This document shows positions 38,501-48,000 of a stretch of 64,000 bases of DNA, piece after piece. Each line of letters opens with the position of its first letter. The first letter of the stretch is position 1. The stretch is taken from contig JAJVHV010000031.1 in the NCBI GenBank assembly GCA_022072445.1, positions 81,676 to 145,675 of the forward strand, in the 5' to 3' direction. Made by a program: the position numbers and the translations under genes. This DNA is from Phycisphaerae bacterium. Its GTDB lineage: Bacteria; Planctomycetota; Phycisphaerae; UBA1845; Fen-1342. The notes beneath the pieces were generated by a model. That model saw only the letters and a program-made list of their open reading frames with translations, had not been told where the DNA came from and did no database searches.

Positions 38501-38654
38501 CAGTCGCCTGCGGCACGGCGGGGCGCGGCGCGGCGGTGGTGTCCCGTTCCTGGGGGGCCGCCGCTTCGCTCCAGGAAGCGGCGAGGATTGAGATCGCCGA
38601 GGCAATGGCCCTGGCTACGCCGCGGGAATGAACGTGCTCCAGTCCGGTCGCCAT
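35538..38654 (-). CDS. Exported NHL / HExxH metalloprotease-like / TSP3 / CBM9-like multidomain protein
   Basis: A 1038-residue exported protein. Residues 1-32: signal peptide. About 50-380: NHL/beta-propeller repeats (GELNGPCGVLFSPDGKHVLV, DTLNSRVQVFDTAGRFQF). About 390-515: fibronectin-III-like domain (IELTGLQPGTRYAWRFLVSN). About 540-720: a zinc metalloprotease-like region with WLFVHEYGHQMGINYEY, an HExxH motif. About 735-825: thrombospondin type 3-like calcium repeats (DADGDGLPDDD, DTDGDGLDDLEE, DSDGDGTPDGDD). About 830-1038: CBM9-like carbohydrate-binding sandwich (LAWNEKALFIGLTQ, MELDANNDGF). GAGGAG seven bases before ATG 38654 fixes the start. Probable role: secreted hydrolase or surface protein acting on glycoprotein or complex carbohydrate; not shown. 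Confidence 0.75.
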   Translation of the reverse strand: MATGLEHVHSRGVARAIASAISILAASWSEAAAPQERDTTAAPRPAVPQATDPLRIDAWGHEPYSVASPLDVAVSPLDGTVLVVDAEAGRLVKLDRHLKPFEGVIALAGVTAVDVAADGRFAVATAGRTSSVILFEKSGEPMQTIGRSGAGDGELNGPCGVLFSPDGKHVLVFDTLNSRVQVFDTAGRFQFAFSEYTWDRAYDSEAQHKRIEERVTDHLYRPVRGAFLPNGRLIVADYDGPVINPERNERSGKFTVWQLDFAAKTAEFEQFAIGSDGFVDFKAADVCVDPRSGQIFYAEGDFPLTDHDFIRVSPNVSEMPRVGVKFFPYRFLTHPRAVALTPDGHVLVADADKRQVLRVPRKYFELPAGEINPLEWPKLIRTPVCEPTRVVIEYTTPEPTFTEVECAALPMVAKDDQPPPGGPWRPDGLHYLGWYEYPEQPPVKGRETFSAAALDDQWQPKQKTEPGANHRIELTGLQPGTRYAWRFLVSNEAYPLPLWSETFVFSTAPPPAKTQYTDAEVLVLLFTNLLTKPDSPALKPEPPDPGPMSPEEIEGVKQRLELARRFYWINSRARFNLRFTYVLDDERFEQAPVPNWGYWNNADHRRIDEILARHGVKHADTAGLVAIYGYRHWDEHQKKWLLSGSGGNTWGSVHDGSGITTINAGGDTCWLFVHEYGHQMGINYEYSGQAFHFNHFHWNYLPTDYAAHYDGMAAMLREFSDAAYWTLKYGRLHVVDDADGDGLPDDDPLCPLDEKRFGSDLAKRDTDGDGLDDLEELMSTQGLARYAGAFDMRQIEPVFEPDPRKPDSDGDGTPDGDDRYPLYPTDPSVYRANVVVDGRLGPAEWPAFAADQPRVAQAVGTGSLVIQRGGPKGFCRSMRDADINGELRLAWNEKALFIGLTQKVQAQNGVGEPIPPQIYMELDANNDGFTVGGDNIELRFEPQPDGSVHIAPRHNDTVIRMKPIWRDNILPSPHDCAARWSRVDDELHLEIAIPQTKDAGLDLTRFEQLGVMFEFWSPAWKQRLRLFEPQSHFDVTLR

Positions 38655-38843
38655 GATGCATCTCCTCTTCGACCCGAGCGTGGTTACAGCGTATCGCGCC
38701 GGGCGGCGATTGGCGAACGTGGAGCGGGCGTGTCGCGCTTCGCGGGTAGCGGTGCTTGGCGCTGCTGTCGGCGAGTCCGAATTCCGCGCTGTTTTGTAAC
38801 GCGTGGCGGGGCGTCGGGACGCATCCGGACGGCGGATGGCCGG

Positions 38844-38849
38844 TATAAT
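38844..38849 (+). promoter_or_regulatory. TATAAT box upstream of the DUF4230 operon
   Basis: A perfect -10 hexamer TATAAT lies 89 bases before the start of the DUF4230 gene, in the 284-base gap that separates it from the divergent 1038-residue gene. There is no good -35 hexamer at 16-18 bases, so strength and sigma factor are uncertain. Confidence 0.35.
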
Positions 38850-38938
38850 CCCGCGCGGGGCACGAATATGCCGATGGAACGGATGCCGGAGGCGAGCAAA
38901 CGCGTACGACCCGCCGCCGCGGCAATCCCGAGAAACCG

Positions 38939-39565
38939 ATGTCGCGAATCGTACCACTGATGGTCCTGGCCGGGCTGGTGATCGCCCTGGGCGCGCTGCT
39001 GCATCGTCAGCAGGAGGCGCTGGTGTCCGGCCGTGTGATCGCCGATCAGGTGACGCCGACGGGCCGGCTGCGTCCGATCGCCGAGGTCGTCAGCGCCGTC
39101 AAGGCGATGGACCTCGTGACGACGCGGATTCAGACAAGGGTGCACAAGTCGATCGAGAGCGACGTCTGGCGCGGCCGGACCTATGCGGACGTCGCCGCGC
39201 CGGTGACGTATCTGTATGGCGTCGATCTCGCGAACTTGCGGGCGGAGGACGTGCAATTCGGTCCGTTGACGCGGACGTACGTGCTGCGGGTTCCGGCGCC
39301 GCGGCGGCTGGCGGTCGAGGTCGACATGAACCAGCGGGCGGAGAACGTGTCGGTGAGCGGGCTGCGGCTGCGGTCGCGCTCAGGGGAGTATTACCTGGGG
39401 TTGTCGCGCGTCGGGCTGTATGAAGAGGCCCGACAGACCGTGCTTCCCGGCGAGACGCTGGAGCGCATCCGCGACGAAAGCGGCGAGCGCCTCCGCGAGC
39501 TGGTGCAGAACATCGTCGGGCCGGATGCCCGTGTCGAGGTCGTGTTCGACGAGGGGCTGCCATGA
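38939..39565 (+). CDS. DUF4230 family membrane-anchored protein
   Basis: Single-pass protein with an N-terminal membrane helix (residues 6-21, VPLMVLAGLVIALGAL) and an extracytoplasmic DUF4230 domain, recognised by the order VTYLYGVDLANLRAEDV, then TYVLRVPAPRRLAVEVD and the C-terminal amphipathic helices. 208 aa is a normal length. Function of the family is unknown. The stop overlaps the next gene (ATGA), so it is the first of four coupled genes. Confidence 0.75.
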   Translation: MSRIVPLMVLAGLVIALGALLHRQQEALVSGRVIADQVTPTGRLRPIAEVVSAVKAMDLVTTRIQTRVHKSIESDVWRGRTYADVAAPVTYLYGVDLANLRAEDVQFGPLTRTYVLRVPAPRRLAVEVDMNQRAENVSVSGLRLRSRSGEYYLGLSRVGLYEEARQTVLPGETLERIRDESGERLRELVQNIVGPDARVEVVFDEGLP

Positions 39566-40770
39566 GGACGGCGGGCTTGCTCAAGCATGCGATCGGGCTG
39601 CCGGGGGCAATGTGGGCGGCGCGTTGGAGCCTGGCGCGGGCGACGGTGGCTGCCAGCCTGCTGCTCGTACTGGTCCACGACAACCCGGCACGTCTCGCGC
39701 GGCTCCAGCTCGCGGGCTTGCCGGACTACGACTATCTCGGCGAGGCGCGGCGGCTGGGTGAGACGGCGCGGTACGGCGAGGCCCTGGTCGTGCTCGACGC
39801 GGCCCGTGCGGCGGCCGAAGCGAACGACGATGCGGCACAATTGGCACAGATCGAGGACGCACGGGCGACGACGGTCGCGCAGCGCGACAGCTATGTGCGG
39901 CGTGCCGCGGTTTTCGGACGCGGGGCGCTCTTCGGCACCGGTCAGTCGCTGGAAGAACTTGCGGGTGCCGTGACGGCTGACTTCTTCGTCGTCGGGGACG
40001 TGCGGGACCTGGTGATCCAAGCCGGGCGGTTGGCGCTCGATGGTCGTGCTGATCCGGTGCTGGTCGCACTCTCGAGCGTCGGCATCCTTACCACGCTGCG
40101 TCCTGATCTCGACTGGGTGCCCAGCTTTCTGAAGATTGTGCGAAAGGCGGGACGACTGACCGAACGAATGTCCGAGGCGATCGTCCGCATCTGCCGGCGC
40201 GCGGCGACCGGCGGCCCGACCGGCGAGCTGGTGCGGCTGGCCGACGACGTGGGCGAACTGACGGTGCGGCTCTCTCCCGCCGGGGCGGCCCGCGTCGTGC
40301 AGCATCTTGACGATCCGGCGGAGCTGGAGCGCGTCGCCGCTTTCGTGAAGCGGCATCCGCAGGGTGCCTTTGCGCTGCACGTCACCGGCGGCGAAGGTGT
40401 GCGGCTTGTGAAACGGGCCACGGGCGCGGCCGACGACGCGCTGCTGATCGCCTCGCGGAAAGGCGAGCGTGGCGTGGCGTGGCTGCGGAGCGGGAACGCG
40501 CGGCTGCTGCGGCCGCACCCGCTGATCGGCGTGGTCCGCGGGCTCTACAAGCAGAACGTGCAGAAGGGCGTGGCGGCATTTACCGCCCGGTATCTGGACC
40601 CTTATGGCTGGGCCAGCATCCCGGCCGCCGCCGGCTGGCTGCTGTTGGAGTTGTGGGTCTTGTGGCGTCGCGTGTCGGGGCCGAGGCCGTTCGCCGCCGG
40701 GCGCTTGCCAGGGGATGACGGGGGCGTCGTCGCGGTGATGCGCGTTGGTTCGAGTAGCGAACAAGCCTGA
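39562..40770 (+). CDS. Unrecognised membrane protein (402 aa)
   Basis: Not assigned to a family. N-terminal hydrophobic helix at residues 18-38 (WAARWSLARATVAASLLLVLV) and a C-terminal one near residues 350-370 (AAAGWLLLELWVLW), so both ends could be in the membrane with a mostly alpha-helical domain outside. The domain is rich in Ala, Leu, Arg and short helices (about residues 60-340). ATG 39562 overlaps the DUF4230 stop (ATGA), implying coupled translation and a joint role with it. Confidence 0.7.
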   Translation: MRTAGLLKHAIGLPGAMWAARWSLARATVAASLLLVLVHDNPARLARLQLAGLPDYDYLGEARRLGETARYGEALVVLDAARAAAEANDDAAQLAQIEDARATTVAQRDSYVRRAAVFGRGALFGTGQSLEELAGAVTADFFVVGDVRDLVIQAGRLALDGRADPVLVALSSVGILTTLRPDLDWVPSFLKIVRKAGRLTERMSEAIVRICRRAATGGPTGELVRLADDVGELTVRLSPAGAARVVQHLDDPAELERVAAFVKRHPQGAFALHVTGGEGVRLVKRATGAADDALLIASRKGERGVAWLRSGNARLLRPHPLIGVVRGLYKQNVQKGVAAFTARYLDPYGWASIPAAAGWLLLELWVLWRRVSGPRPFAAGRLPGDDGGVVAVMRVGSSSEQA

Positions 40771-40835
40771 ATGCGCTCGGCAGTCGGCGATTGCCTACAC
40801 GAGAACGGCGGCATGACGTATATTCCCCGGCGAAC

Positions 40836-41987
40836 ATGGATCGGCTGCTGGAAATCGTCCAGAAATATCAGTGGTTCGGGCTGCTGGCGCTCGTGGTCAG
40901 CCTGATCGCCACGCCGATTGCCGTGCGCGTTGCCTGGAAGACCGGCGTCCTCGATATTCCCGACACCAAACTCAAGCCACACGCGCGGCCGATTCCGTAT
41001 CTGGGCGGGCTGGCGATTCTGGCGGGGTGGGCGGCGGCACTGGTCGTGGCGATCGTGACGGGCCAGGCGGATGCGAAGCTGCTGCTGCCGGTGCTCATCG
41101 GCGGGGTGCTGATGACGCTGATCGGCGTGGTCGATGACATCCGCAATGTGCCGGTGAAAGTGCGGCTGGCGGCGACGAGCGTGGTGATCGTGATCGTGAT
41201 TCTGGCGACCCGCGCCGGCCTGGGGCTGGTTGACGCCGTCCTCGGGCCATTCGGGGTCGATCCTCCCGGAATTGTGGCGCGGCCGCTGTCGCTGCTGATC
41301 AGCCTCGTCATAGTGCTGGGGGCGTGCAACTCGACCAATCTGATCGACGGATTGGACGGATTGTGCAGCGGCGTGACGGGGATCATCTCGTTCGGGTTTT
41401 TCCTGCTGGCGGCGTATCTGGCGATGTACGACTACAGCCGGGCCGGCGACCCCGTGCGGTTGACGCTGGCGATCGCGATGCTGGGGGCGGCGCTGGGTTT
41501 CCTGCCGTGGAATTTCAACCCGGCGAAGATTTTCATGGGAGACGCCGGGAGTATCCTGCTAGGCTTCAACTGCGGGATGATCATCCTGCTGTTCGCCGAG
41601 CGCGGGCCGATCCGCTGGGTGATCGGCGCGCTGATGATGTTTGCGGTGCCGATCTTCGACACGGCGCTGGCGATGTTCCGCCGCTGGCGGAGCGGGCGGT
41701 CGATCTTCGAGGGCGACCGCAGCCACTTCTACGATCAGCTCGTTCAGCGCGGCTTTTCGGTGCGGCAGACGGTGGCGATCTGCTATCTGGCGGCGACGCT
41801 GTTCGCGGCGATCGGCACGCTCGTGATTCTGATCCGCACGTGGCACGCGGTTTTTGTCTATCTGGGTGTGTGCGCTGCGACGGCTCTGCTGGCGTGGCGC
41901 GCGGGTCTGACCGACCCGGACGCGAAGCGTGGCTTTCCCGTCGCGTCGGGTCCACAGGACGTACCAGCAGGAGGTGCTTCGTCATGA
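40836..41987 (+). CDS. MraY/WecA-type polyprenyl-phosphate sugar-1-phosphate transferase
   Basis: Polytopic transferase of glycosyltransferase family 4 (MraY/WecA/TagO), which attaches a sugar-1-phosphate from a UDP-sugar to undecaprenyl phosphate at the cytoplasmic membrane and so starts a surface glycan. Conserved parts are PIPYLGGLAI, VVDDIRNVPVKVRL, STNLIDGLDGLCSG, FLPWNFNPAKIFMGDAGS and RRWRSGRSIFEGDRSHFYDQL. The length (383 aa) and WecA-like HIS motif suggest a GlcNAc-type starter rather than MraY, but this is inferred. ATG 40836 is chosen; 15 more codons upstream to 40791 are open but do not align with the helix start. It fits with the UDP-sugar gene and the glycosyltransferases. Confidence 0.88.
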   Translation: MDRLLEIVQKYQWFGLLALVVSLIATPIAVRVAWKTGVLDIPDTKLKPHARPIPYLGGLAILAGWAAALVVAIVTGQADAKLLLPVLIGGVLMTLIGVVDDIRNVPVKVRLAATSVVIVIVILATRAGLGLVDAVLGPFGVDPPGIVARPLSLLISLVIVLGACNSTNLIDGLDGLCSGVTGIISFGFFLLAAYLAMYDYSRAGDPVRLTLAIAMLGAALGFLPWNFNPAKIFMGDAGSILLGFNCGMIILLFAERGPIRWVIGALMMFAVPIFDTALAMFRRWRSGRSIFEGDRSHFYDQLVQRGFSVRQTVAICYLAATLFAAIGTLVILIRTWHAVFVYLGVCAATALLAWRAGLTDPDAKRGFPVASGPQDVPAGGASS

Positions 41988-42793
41988 ATGCACGGTTGCG
42001 AATGGAACGAGTCCTTTGCGTCACGGCGGCGCTGATGCTGGTGTCGATGCTGTCGGCCTGCGAGAAGCCGCCGGCGCCAGCGCCGCCGGCCGCACCGGCG
42101 GCCACCGGAACGCCGAAGTCGGATGTTGAGGCGATGCGGCAGTTCGCGGATCAGAAGTCCAGGCGGGGCACCGCGGCCAATCCGCAGTTGCCGCCGGGTC
42201 ATCCGCCGGTCGAAGGCGGCGCGCCGCCGCCCGCGCCGCCGAACGGCCCGCAGCTTCCCGCGGGTCACCCGCCGACCAATGCGGCCGGAGCGGTGCCCGC
42301 GGCGCGCTCTGGGCAGGGCAGCCCGAGCGTGCTGAAGTTTGATCCACCCGCCGAGTGGCGTTCAGTTCCGCCGCCGAGCGCGATGCGCAAGGCGCAATAC
42401 GTGCTGCCGCGCGTCGAGGGCGATGAACTCGACGGCGAGCTGATCGTGTATTACTTTGGGCCGGGCGAGGGTGGGGGTGTGCGCGACAATCTCGAACGCT
42501 GGAAGGGGATGTTTCACGGCCCCGACGGCAAACGCGTGGCGGACGACGCCGTGCGCGAAGAATCGTTTGAAGCCAATGGCCTGAAGGTGACGTGGCTCGA
42601 CATTTCGGGCCAATACGCACCGGCGCCGATGGCGGGCGGGGCTGACACGACGCCGCGCGACAAGTTCCGGATGCTGGCCGCAGTGGTGGAGACGAGTGGC
42701 GGGCCGTGGTTCTTCAAGGCGATCGGGCCGCAGGCGACGCTGGAGAAGCACCGGACAGGCTTCAAAACGCTGCTGGAGTCGTCGCGCGAATAG
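41984..42793 (+). CDS. Putative lipoprotein of unknown function
   Basis: Lipoprotein signal with lipobox LSAC (Cys at residue 26) after a hydrophobic core. A Pro/Ala-rich linker (about residues 28-110) carries two similar sequences (PQLPPGHPPVEGG and PQLPAGHPPTNAA). The C-terminal part (about residues 120-269) has a compact alpha/beta fold (LIVYYFGPGEGGGVRDNLERWKGMF, FKAIGPQATLEKH). Function unknown; the C-terminal part resembles uncharacterised planctomycete proteins. AGGAGG ten bases before ATG; the start overlaps the transferase stop by ATGA, so it is co-translated with the polysaccharide gene. Confidence 0.75.
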   Translation: MNARLRMERVLCVTAALMLVSMLSACEKPPAPAPPAAPAATGTPKSDVEAMRQFADQKSRRGTAANPQLPPGHPPVEGGAPPPAPPNGPQLPAGHPPTNAAGAVPAARSGQGSPSVLKFDPPAEWRSVPPPSAMRKAQYVLPRVEGDELDGELIVYYFGPGEGGGVRDNLERWKGMFHGPDGKRVADDAVREESFEANGLKVTWLDISGQYAPAPMAGGADTTPRDKFRMLAAVVETSGGPWFFKAIGPQATLEKHRTGFKTLLESSRE

Positions 42794-42830
42794 CTCGCTG
42801 TTCGGGGCGGCTTGAAGTCTGCGCACCAGC

Positions 42831-44000
42831 TTAGCGCGGCGAGTGCATCGTCCTCAGCAGGCGGCCGTAAAGCGCTTCCAGGCGCGAGACCATCTCGCGC
42901 CAGTCGAACCGTTGCTGGCAGAATTCACGTCCGGCCGCTCCCATGCGGCATCGCAAGTCGCGGTCGGCCGCGAGCGCGAGCAAGGCGGCCGCGAAGTCGT
43001 CGAGCCTGTTCAGGCGGATCAGCCGGCCGGTCAGGCCGTCGCGCACGACCTCCGGTGTGCCGTCGATGTCGAACGCGACGACCGGGACAGCCATCAGGAG
43101 CGATTGCACCGCGACACGCGGCAGGCCCTCCCACTGCGACGTATGGGCCAGAATGTCGAATCCGGCCAGCAGTCGTGGCACGTTGGCGGGCGGAACCAGG
43201 CCGGTCATCCGCGTGCATTGCGCGAGGCCCAGACGCCGCAATTCGTCCTCATACACGCCGCGCTGCGCTCCGTCGCCGACCCAGACGAAGCGTAAGCGCG
43301 GATTCTGCACTGCCGCGCGCGCCATGACAGGCAGCAATTGCTCGTAGCCTTTCCTGCGGAACAGCCGCGCGACGGTGCCCACGACGATCTCGTCCTCGCC
43401 GACACCCCAAGCGGCGCGGACCTGGCGGCGGTCGTGTGCGGAAGGGTCGAACTGTTCGGTCTCCATTCCTGAGTAGATGGTCTCCATTCGATCGGGCGGA
43501 CAGATCCGCGCGGCGACGCTCTGCGCGATGAGGGCATCGGCGACCGTGACGATCCGGTGTGTGAACCGCGCGCAATGCCGCTCGAGCCTGGCGTACGCGG
43601 TGCGGACTGGCCAGGGCTGCGTGCGGTTGAAGCTCATGCCGTGGACGGTGTGGACGATCACGGGCGTTGCGGCGTCGCGGGCGGCGAGTCGGCCGAGGAT
43701 TCCGGCCTTGCTGCTGTGCGTATGCACGAGGTCGGGCTGAAGCGTGCGAAACAGGGCGCGGAGCTCGCGCCAGGCGCGCAGTTCGCGCCAGGGCCGCACG
43801 GCCCGCACGAGATCGGGGACTTCGACGTACCGATAGCCCGCGGCTCGAACGCGATCAAGCAGGCTGCCCTCGGGGCCTGCGGTCGGGCCGCTGACGAGCG
43901 TCACGTCGTGGCCGCGCTGCTGGAGCCCCTCGCAGCTCAGAATCGTGTTTTCCTGGGCACCGCCGACGATCAGGCGTGTGATGACGTGGCAGACGCGCAT
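42831..44000 (-). CDS. Glycosyltransferase family 4 protein
   Basis: GT-B fold retaining glycosyltransferase (GT4/WaaG-like). N-terminal domain has MRVCHVITRLIVGGAQENTI; the C-terminal domain has the donor motif FDILAHTSQWEGLPRVAVQSLLMAVPVVAFDIDGTPEVVRDG. GTVARLFRRKGYEQLL is the usual linker. 389 aa from ATG 44000; longer frames reach 44147 but add non-family sequence. Convergent with the lipoprotein gene (37-base gap). Likely adds a sugar to an envelope or exopolysaccharide; donor and acceptor unknown. Confidence 0.9.
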   Translation of the reverse strand: MRVCHVITRLIVGGAQENTILSCEGLQQRGHDVTLVSGPTAGPEGSLLDRVRAAGYRYVEVPDLVRAVRPWRELRAWRELRALFRTLQPDLVHTHSSKAGILGRLAARDAATPVIVHTVHGMSFNRTQPWPVRTAYARLERHCARFTHRIVTVADALIAQSVAARICPPDRMETIYSGMETEQFDPSAHDRRQVRAAWGVGEDEIVVGTVARLFRRKGYEQLLPVMARAAVQNPRLRFVWVGDGAQRGVYEDELRRLGLAQCTRMTGLVPPANVPRLLAGFDILAHTSQWEGLPRVAVQSLLMAVPVVAFDIDGTPEVVRDGLTGRLIRLNRLDDFAAALLALAADRDLRCRMGAAGREFCQQRFDWREMVSRLEALYGRLLRTMHSPR

Positions 44001-44412
44001 GCGGAGATTATGGCGGGCGGGGCGCGAAACGGGGACAGGTGCGTTCGGGATTTGAGCGTGAGCGGCGTGAAACCCGAGGGAGGTCTCACGCCGCCCAATT
44101 CGCCGCCGGGATCGCCCGGCACGTTGAGCCCGACTTTGGATGAGCATGCGTCGTCATTCCGACGCGGTACCACGGGCCGATACGCACAGACGGCGCGAGC
44201 CACCGCTCCGACCGAACGGTCGAGCCGGGGATTCGCGGTGTACGGACGCAGTGCGTTGGCACGAGGCGAAATCTCGCAGGAGATTGCGGAAAAAATGCGC
44301 AAGAATCTCGGGTGCAGGCGCCAATGCCCGTAAGCCACGTGGCAGCAATCCGTTACGACGTTGAGCAGCCGGTCACGATTCAATCAAACGCAGATTCGCT
44401 TAGGATGTGCAC
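44001..44412. other. Regulatory gap before the ECF sigma factor
   Basis: About 410 bases with no convincing gene. It contains a perfect 9-bp stem GCGGCGTGA/TCACGCCGC (44062-44094, 15-nt loop). The 3' half before the sigma gene is AT-richer and should hold its promoter, but no clear -35/-10 pair stands out. Confidence 0.45.
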
Positions 44413-45018
44413 ATGTCGAACGCCGGTCCGACGACAACCAGTTCGTTTCTGTTGGCCGCACTGCGCGGGTCGGACGGCGACGCCTGGCGGGAGGTCGACC
44501 GCCGCTACCGCGGCATCCTGGTCGGTTTTGCGCGCCGGTTGGGCTTGCAGGACGAGGACGCGGATGACGTGGCGCAACAGACGCTGGCACAGTTTGTGCG
44601 TGATTACCAGGCAGGCCGCTACGACCGGGAGCGCGGCCGGCTGCGGGCCTGGATCATCGGCATCGCGCGGCATCGCATCGTCGACTTGCAGCGGCAGCAG
44701 GCGCGGCGGCGCGAGCGGCAGATATCGTACGACAACGTCGAGGTGCCGGACGAAGCCCGTCTCACGGCGTTCTGGGAGGAGGAGCAGCGGCGCGAGGTGT
44801 TTGAGAACGCGCTGCGACTGCTGCGCGAGCAGACGCGGACCACGCCCATGACGCTGCACATCTTTGAGCAGGTGGCGCTGCTCGGTGCGGATCCGCAAGC
44901 CGTCGCCGAGCTGAGTCAGACGAACGTCGCCGAGGTGTACCGGATCAAGAACCGCATCACCAAGCGACTGCGCGAGATCGTCGATGAACTCAACGCCGCC
45001 TACGCCGAAGACGACTGA
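44413..45018 (+). CDS. ECF-type RNA polymerase sigma factor
   Basis: Group 4 sigma factor. Region 2 is seen as AWREVDRRYRGILVGFARRLGLQDEDADDVAQQTLAQF (-10 recognition) and RLRAWIIGIARHRIVDLQRQQARRR; region 4 is near the C-terminus (AVAELSQTNVAEVYRIKNRITKRLREIV). 201 aa. ATG 44413 is chosen over GTG 44407 because AGGA sits seven bases before it. It overlaps the kinase gene by 35 bases; planctomycete ECF factors of this kind are typically coupled to Ser/Thr kinase proteins, which fits. Confidence 0.9.
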   Translation: MSNAGPTTTSSFLLAALRGSDGDAWREVDRRYRGILVGFARRLGLQDEDADDVAQQTLAQFVRDYQAGRYDRERGRLRAWIIGIARHRIVDLQRQQARRRERQISYDNVEVPDEARLTAFWEEEQRREVFENALRLLREQTRTTPMTLHIFEQVALLGADPQAVAELSQTNVAEVYRIKNRITKRLREIVDELNAAYAEDD

Positions 45019-48000
45019 CGCATTCGATCGAGGCGCGTCGGGCTGCCCGACGCCGCAGCGGCTGGAGGCGCACGCCGCCGATCCGTCGGCGGCGCCCGAG
45101 GTGGCGGGGCACCTGGCGGGGTGCGGCGCCTGTCAGGCGCTGCATCGCGAGATCAGCGCGAACGCGGAGTTTCTGCGCGAATTCGGCCCGTGGTGGCGGC
45201 AGCGAGACTCGACGCACGGGGTCATCCTGCCGACCGACGACGTGCCGGGCTATCGCGTCCTGGAGGAGATTTTTCGCGGCGGCCAGGGCGTCGTGTACAA
45301 GGCGATTCAGGCCGCCACCAAGCGCACCGTCGCGATCAAGATGCTGGCCGCGGGCGGATTCGCGACGCCAATGCAGCGGGCGCGGTTTGAGCGCGAGATC
45401 GAAATCGTCGGCACGCTGCGGCACCCGAACATCGTGACGATTTATGAGAGCGGGTCGCTGGCTGGTGGGCGGGTGGGGTTCACCATGGAGTACGTCGACG
45501 GGCGCCCGCTCGATGAGTGGATCGCACAGCAGCGGGCGGAAGGCCGCGATTCCGCGGCGCGCCGGCCGGCGGCGCTTCGCGGCGGAACGCTCATGACGCT
45601 GTTCCGCGCGACCTGCGACGCCGTCAGTTACGCGCATCAGCGCGGCGTGATTCACCGCGACTTGAAGCCCTCGAACATCCTGGTCGACGCACATCATCAG
45701 CCGCACATACTGGACTTCGGATTGGCCAAAGCGCTCGGTGACGCGAGCCAGCGCGAGCTGACGCGCTCCGGCGAATTCATGGGCACGATCGCCTACGCGG
45801 CGCCGGAGCAGGTGCGCGGCCAGCACGGCGACGTCGACACCCGCACCGACGTTTATGCGCTGGGCGTGATCGCCTACCAGATGCTGACGGGCCGCGCGCC
45901 CTATCCGACCGACGGCCCGCTTTCGACCGTGGTGCGCAACATCATCGAGCTGGAGCCGCCGCGGCCGTCGGTGCTGAACCCGCGCGTCGATGGCGAGCTG
46001 GACACGATCGTGCTCAAGGCGCTCAGCAAGGATCCTGAGCGGCGCTACCAGTCCGCGGCGGCGCTGCTGGTCGACGTGGATCACTACCAGGCCGGCGAAC
46101 CGCTCGACGCGCGGCGCGACTCGCTGGCGTACGTGGTGCGCAAGTTCCTCCGCCGGCACAGGGTACCGGCGGTGATAGCGGCGGCGTTCGTGGTGGTGGT
46201 GACGGTGGGTTTTTTCACGACGCTGACCTTCTGGCGCCGCGCGGTGCGCGAACGCAACGAGGCGCGCGTGGCGCGCGTCGACGAACGGCGGCAGCGGCAG
46301 ATCGCCGAGGCCGTGAATCAGTTTCTGCAGGAGCTGTTCGCGGGCGCCGACCCGGATAGCAGACTGGGGCAGCAGGCGACGCTGCGCGACGCGCTCGCGT
46401 TGGCGGCCGAGCGGCTCGAAGAAGGCGCGCTGCAATCGCAGCCCGACGTTCACGCAGCGCTGCGGCTCACGATCGGCGACGTATTCCGGCAACTCGGGCG
46501 GTTTGAAGAGGCCGAGGTCCATCTGCGGCGCGCGTTGGAGCTGCGGACCGCGCAGTACGGCTCCGCGCACCGGCAACTGGTCCCGGTGCTCGAGTCGCTG
46601 GCGCGGCTGGCGGCGGATCGCGGCGCGCCGCAGGCGGCGGCGGAGTCGATGCGCCGCGCCATCGAGATTTGCGGTGCGCCCACAGCCGCTGAGGACGCAG
46701 AACTGCTCGAGCGGAAAGGGCTGCTGGCAATCTTCCTGGCGCGGGCCGGCGATCACGCCGAAGCCGCCGGGCTGTTTAGCGATGCGCTGGCCGCGGCCCG
46801 ACGGGGCAGGCGTGAGAGCGAAACACCGTTGGTGCGGCTCGCGTCGGATTATGGCGATTTTCTGCGTGAGCGCGGCCGGTTGCTGGAGGCCGAAGCATGG
46901 TTGCGCGAGGCGCTGGCGCTGTGCCGCGGTTCGAACACGTGTGACGAGGCCGCGCTCTGCGGCGCGCTCACCAACCTTGGAGGCGTGCTGCTGCAGTCGG
47001 GTGACGCGTTCGCGGCACGCCAGTATTTCGAGGAAGTGCTCACGATTCGGCGCGCGCACGCGCGGGCCGATCATCCGGGCATCGCCGACGCGATTAACAA
47101 CCTGGTCGGCACGTACGACGCGCTCGGGGATTCGCAGGAATCCGCCGCGCTGCTGCGCGACGCGCTCGAGATCGCCCGCAGCTCGCTGGGACGCGACCAT
47201 CCGCGCGTCTGCTGGTTCGCCCGCAATCTGGCAGGCCAGTTGGAAAAACTCGGCCGGCTGGGCGAGAGCGAGGGGCTGCTGCGCGAGATCGTAGCGGCCA
47301 ATGAGCGTACGTACGGCGCTTCGGATCCGAAGACCGCCGAGAGCTTGCTTGCGTGCGCCGGCTTGCTGACGAGGCAGCGGCGGCTGGACGAAGCCGCCGC
47401 GATGCAGCGCCGGGCGGCGGTCATCTTCAGGGCTCACCAGCTTGCTGAGAATCTGGCAAACGCCGAGATCGCGATCTATCAAAGCGAACTCGCGGCAGGC
47501 CGCGCCTTGGCGGCCGAGTGCGTTCTGCGGCTGGGCGTCATTGACCTGCGGCGCCTGCGCGGCGACAACCATCCGTCGGTCATCGCGGCGCTCAACCGGC
47601 TGTGGATGCGTCTGAATGACGTGGGTCGGCAGGCCGAGGCGTTGGAGGGCGTGGAGTACCTATACGAGCTCTGCCAGCCGTGGCGTGAAGACCATCCCGC
47701 GTTTGTGGCCAACGCCGCCAACAACCTCGCCCTGGTGCGGCACCGGGTCGGAGATCTTCCTAGTGCCGAGCCGGCGTACCGCGCCGCCATCGCGCTGCAC
47801 GAGCGGGCAGGGACGTTGAGCGGCGACGCCATTCAGCCACGTGTCAACCTGGCGATCCTCCTGACGTCGCTCGCTCGCGAGGAGGAAGCGGCGCTGATGT
47901 TCGAACGCGCGATCGGCGAGGCCGATCGGCGCTTGCCGCGGTGGGAGATGGTGCGGATCAACGCGATCTGCGGTTACCTTCGCTGTCTGGCACAGCTCGG

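Noticed and set aside
44990..47572. 860-codon minus-strand frame antisense to the kinase gene
   Set aside because: Complete opposite-strand shadow of a clear kinase/TPR protein.
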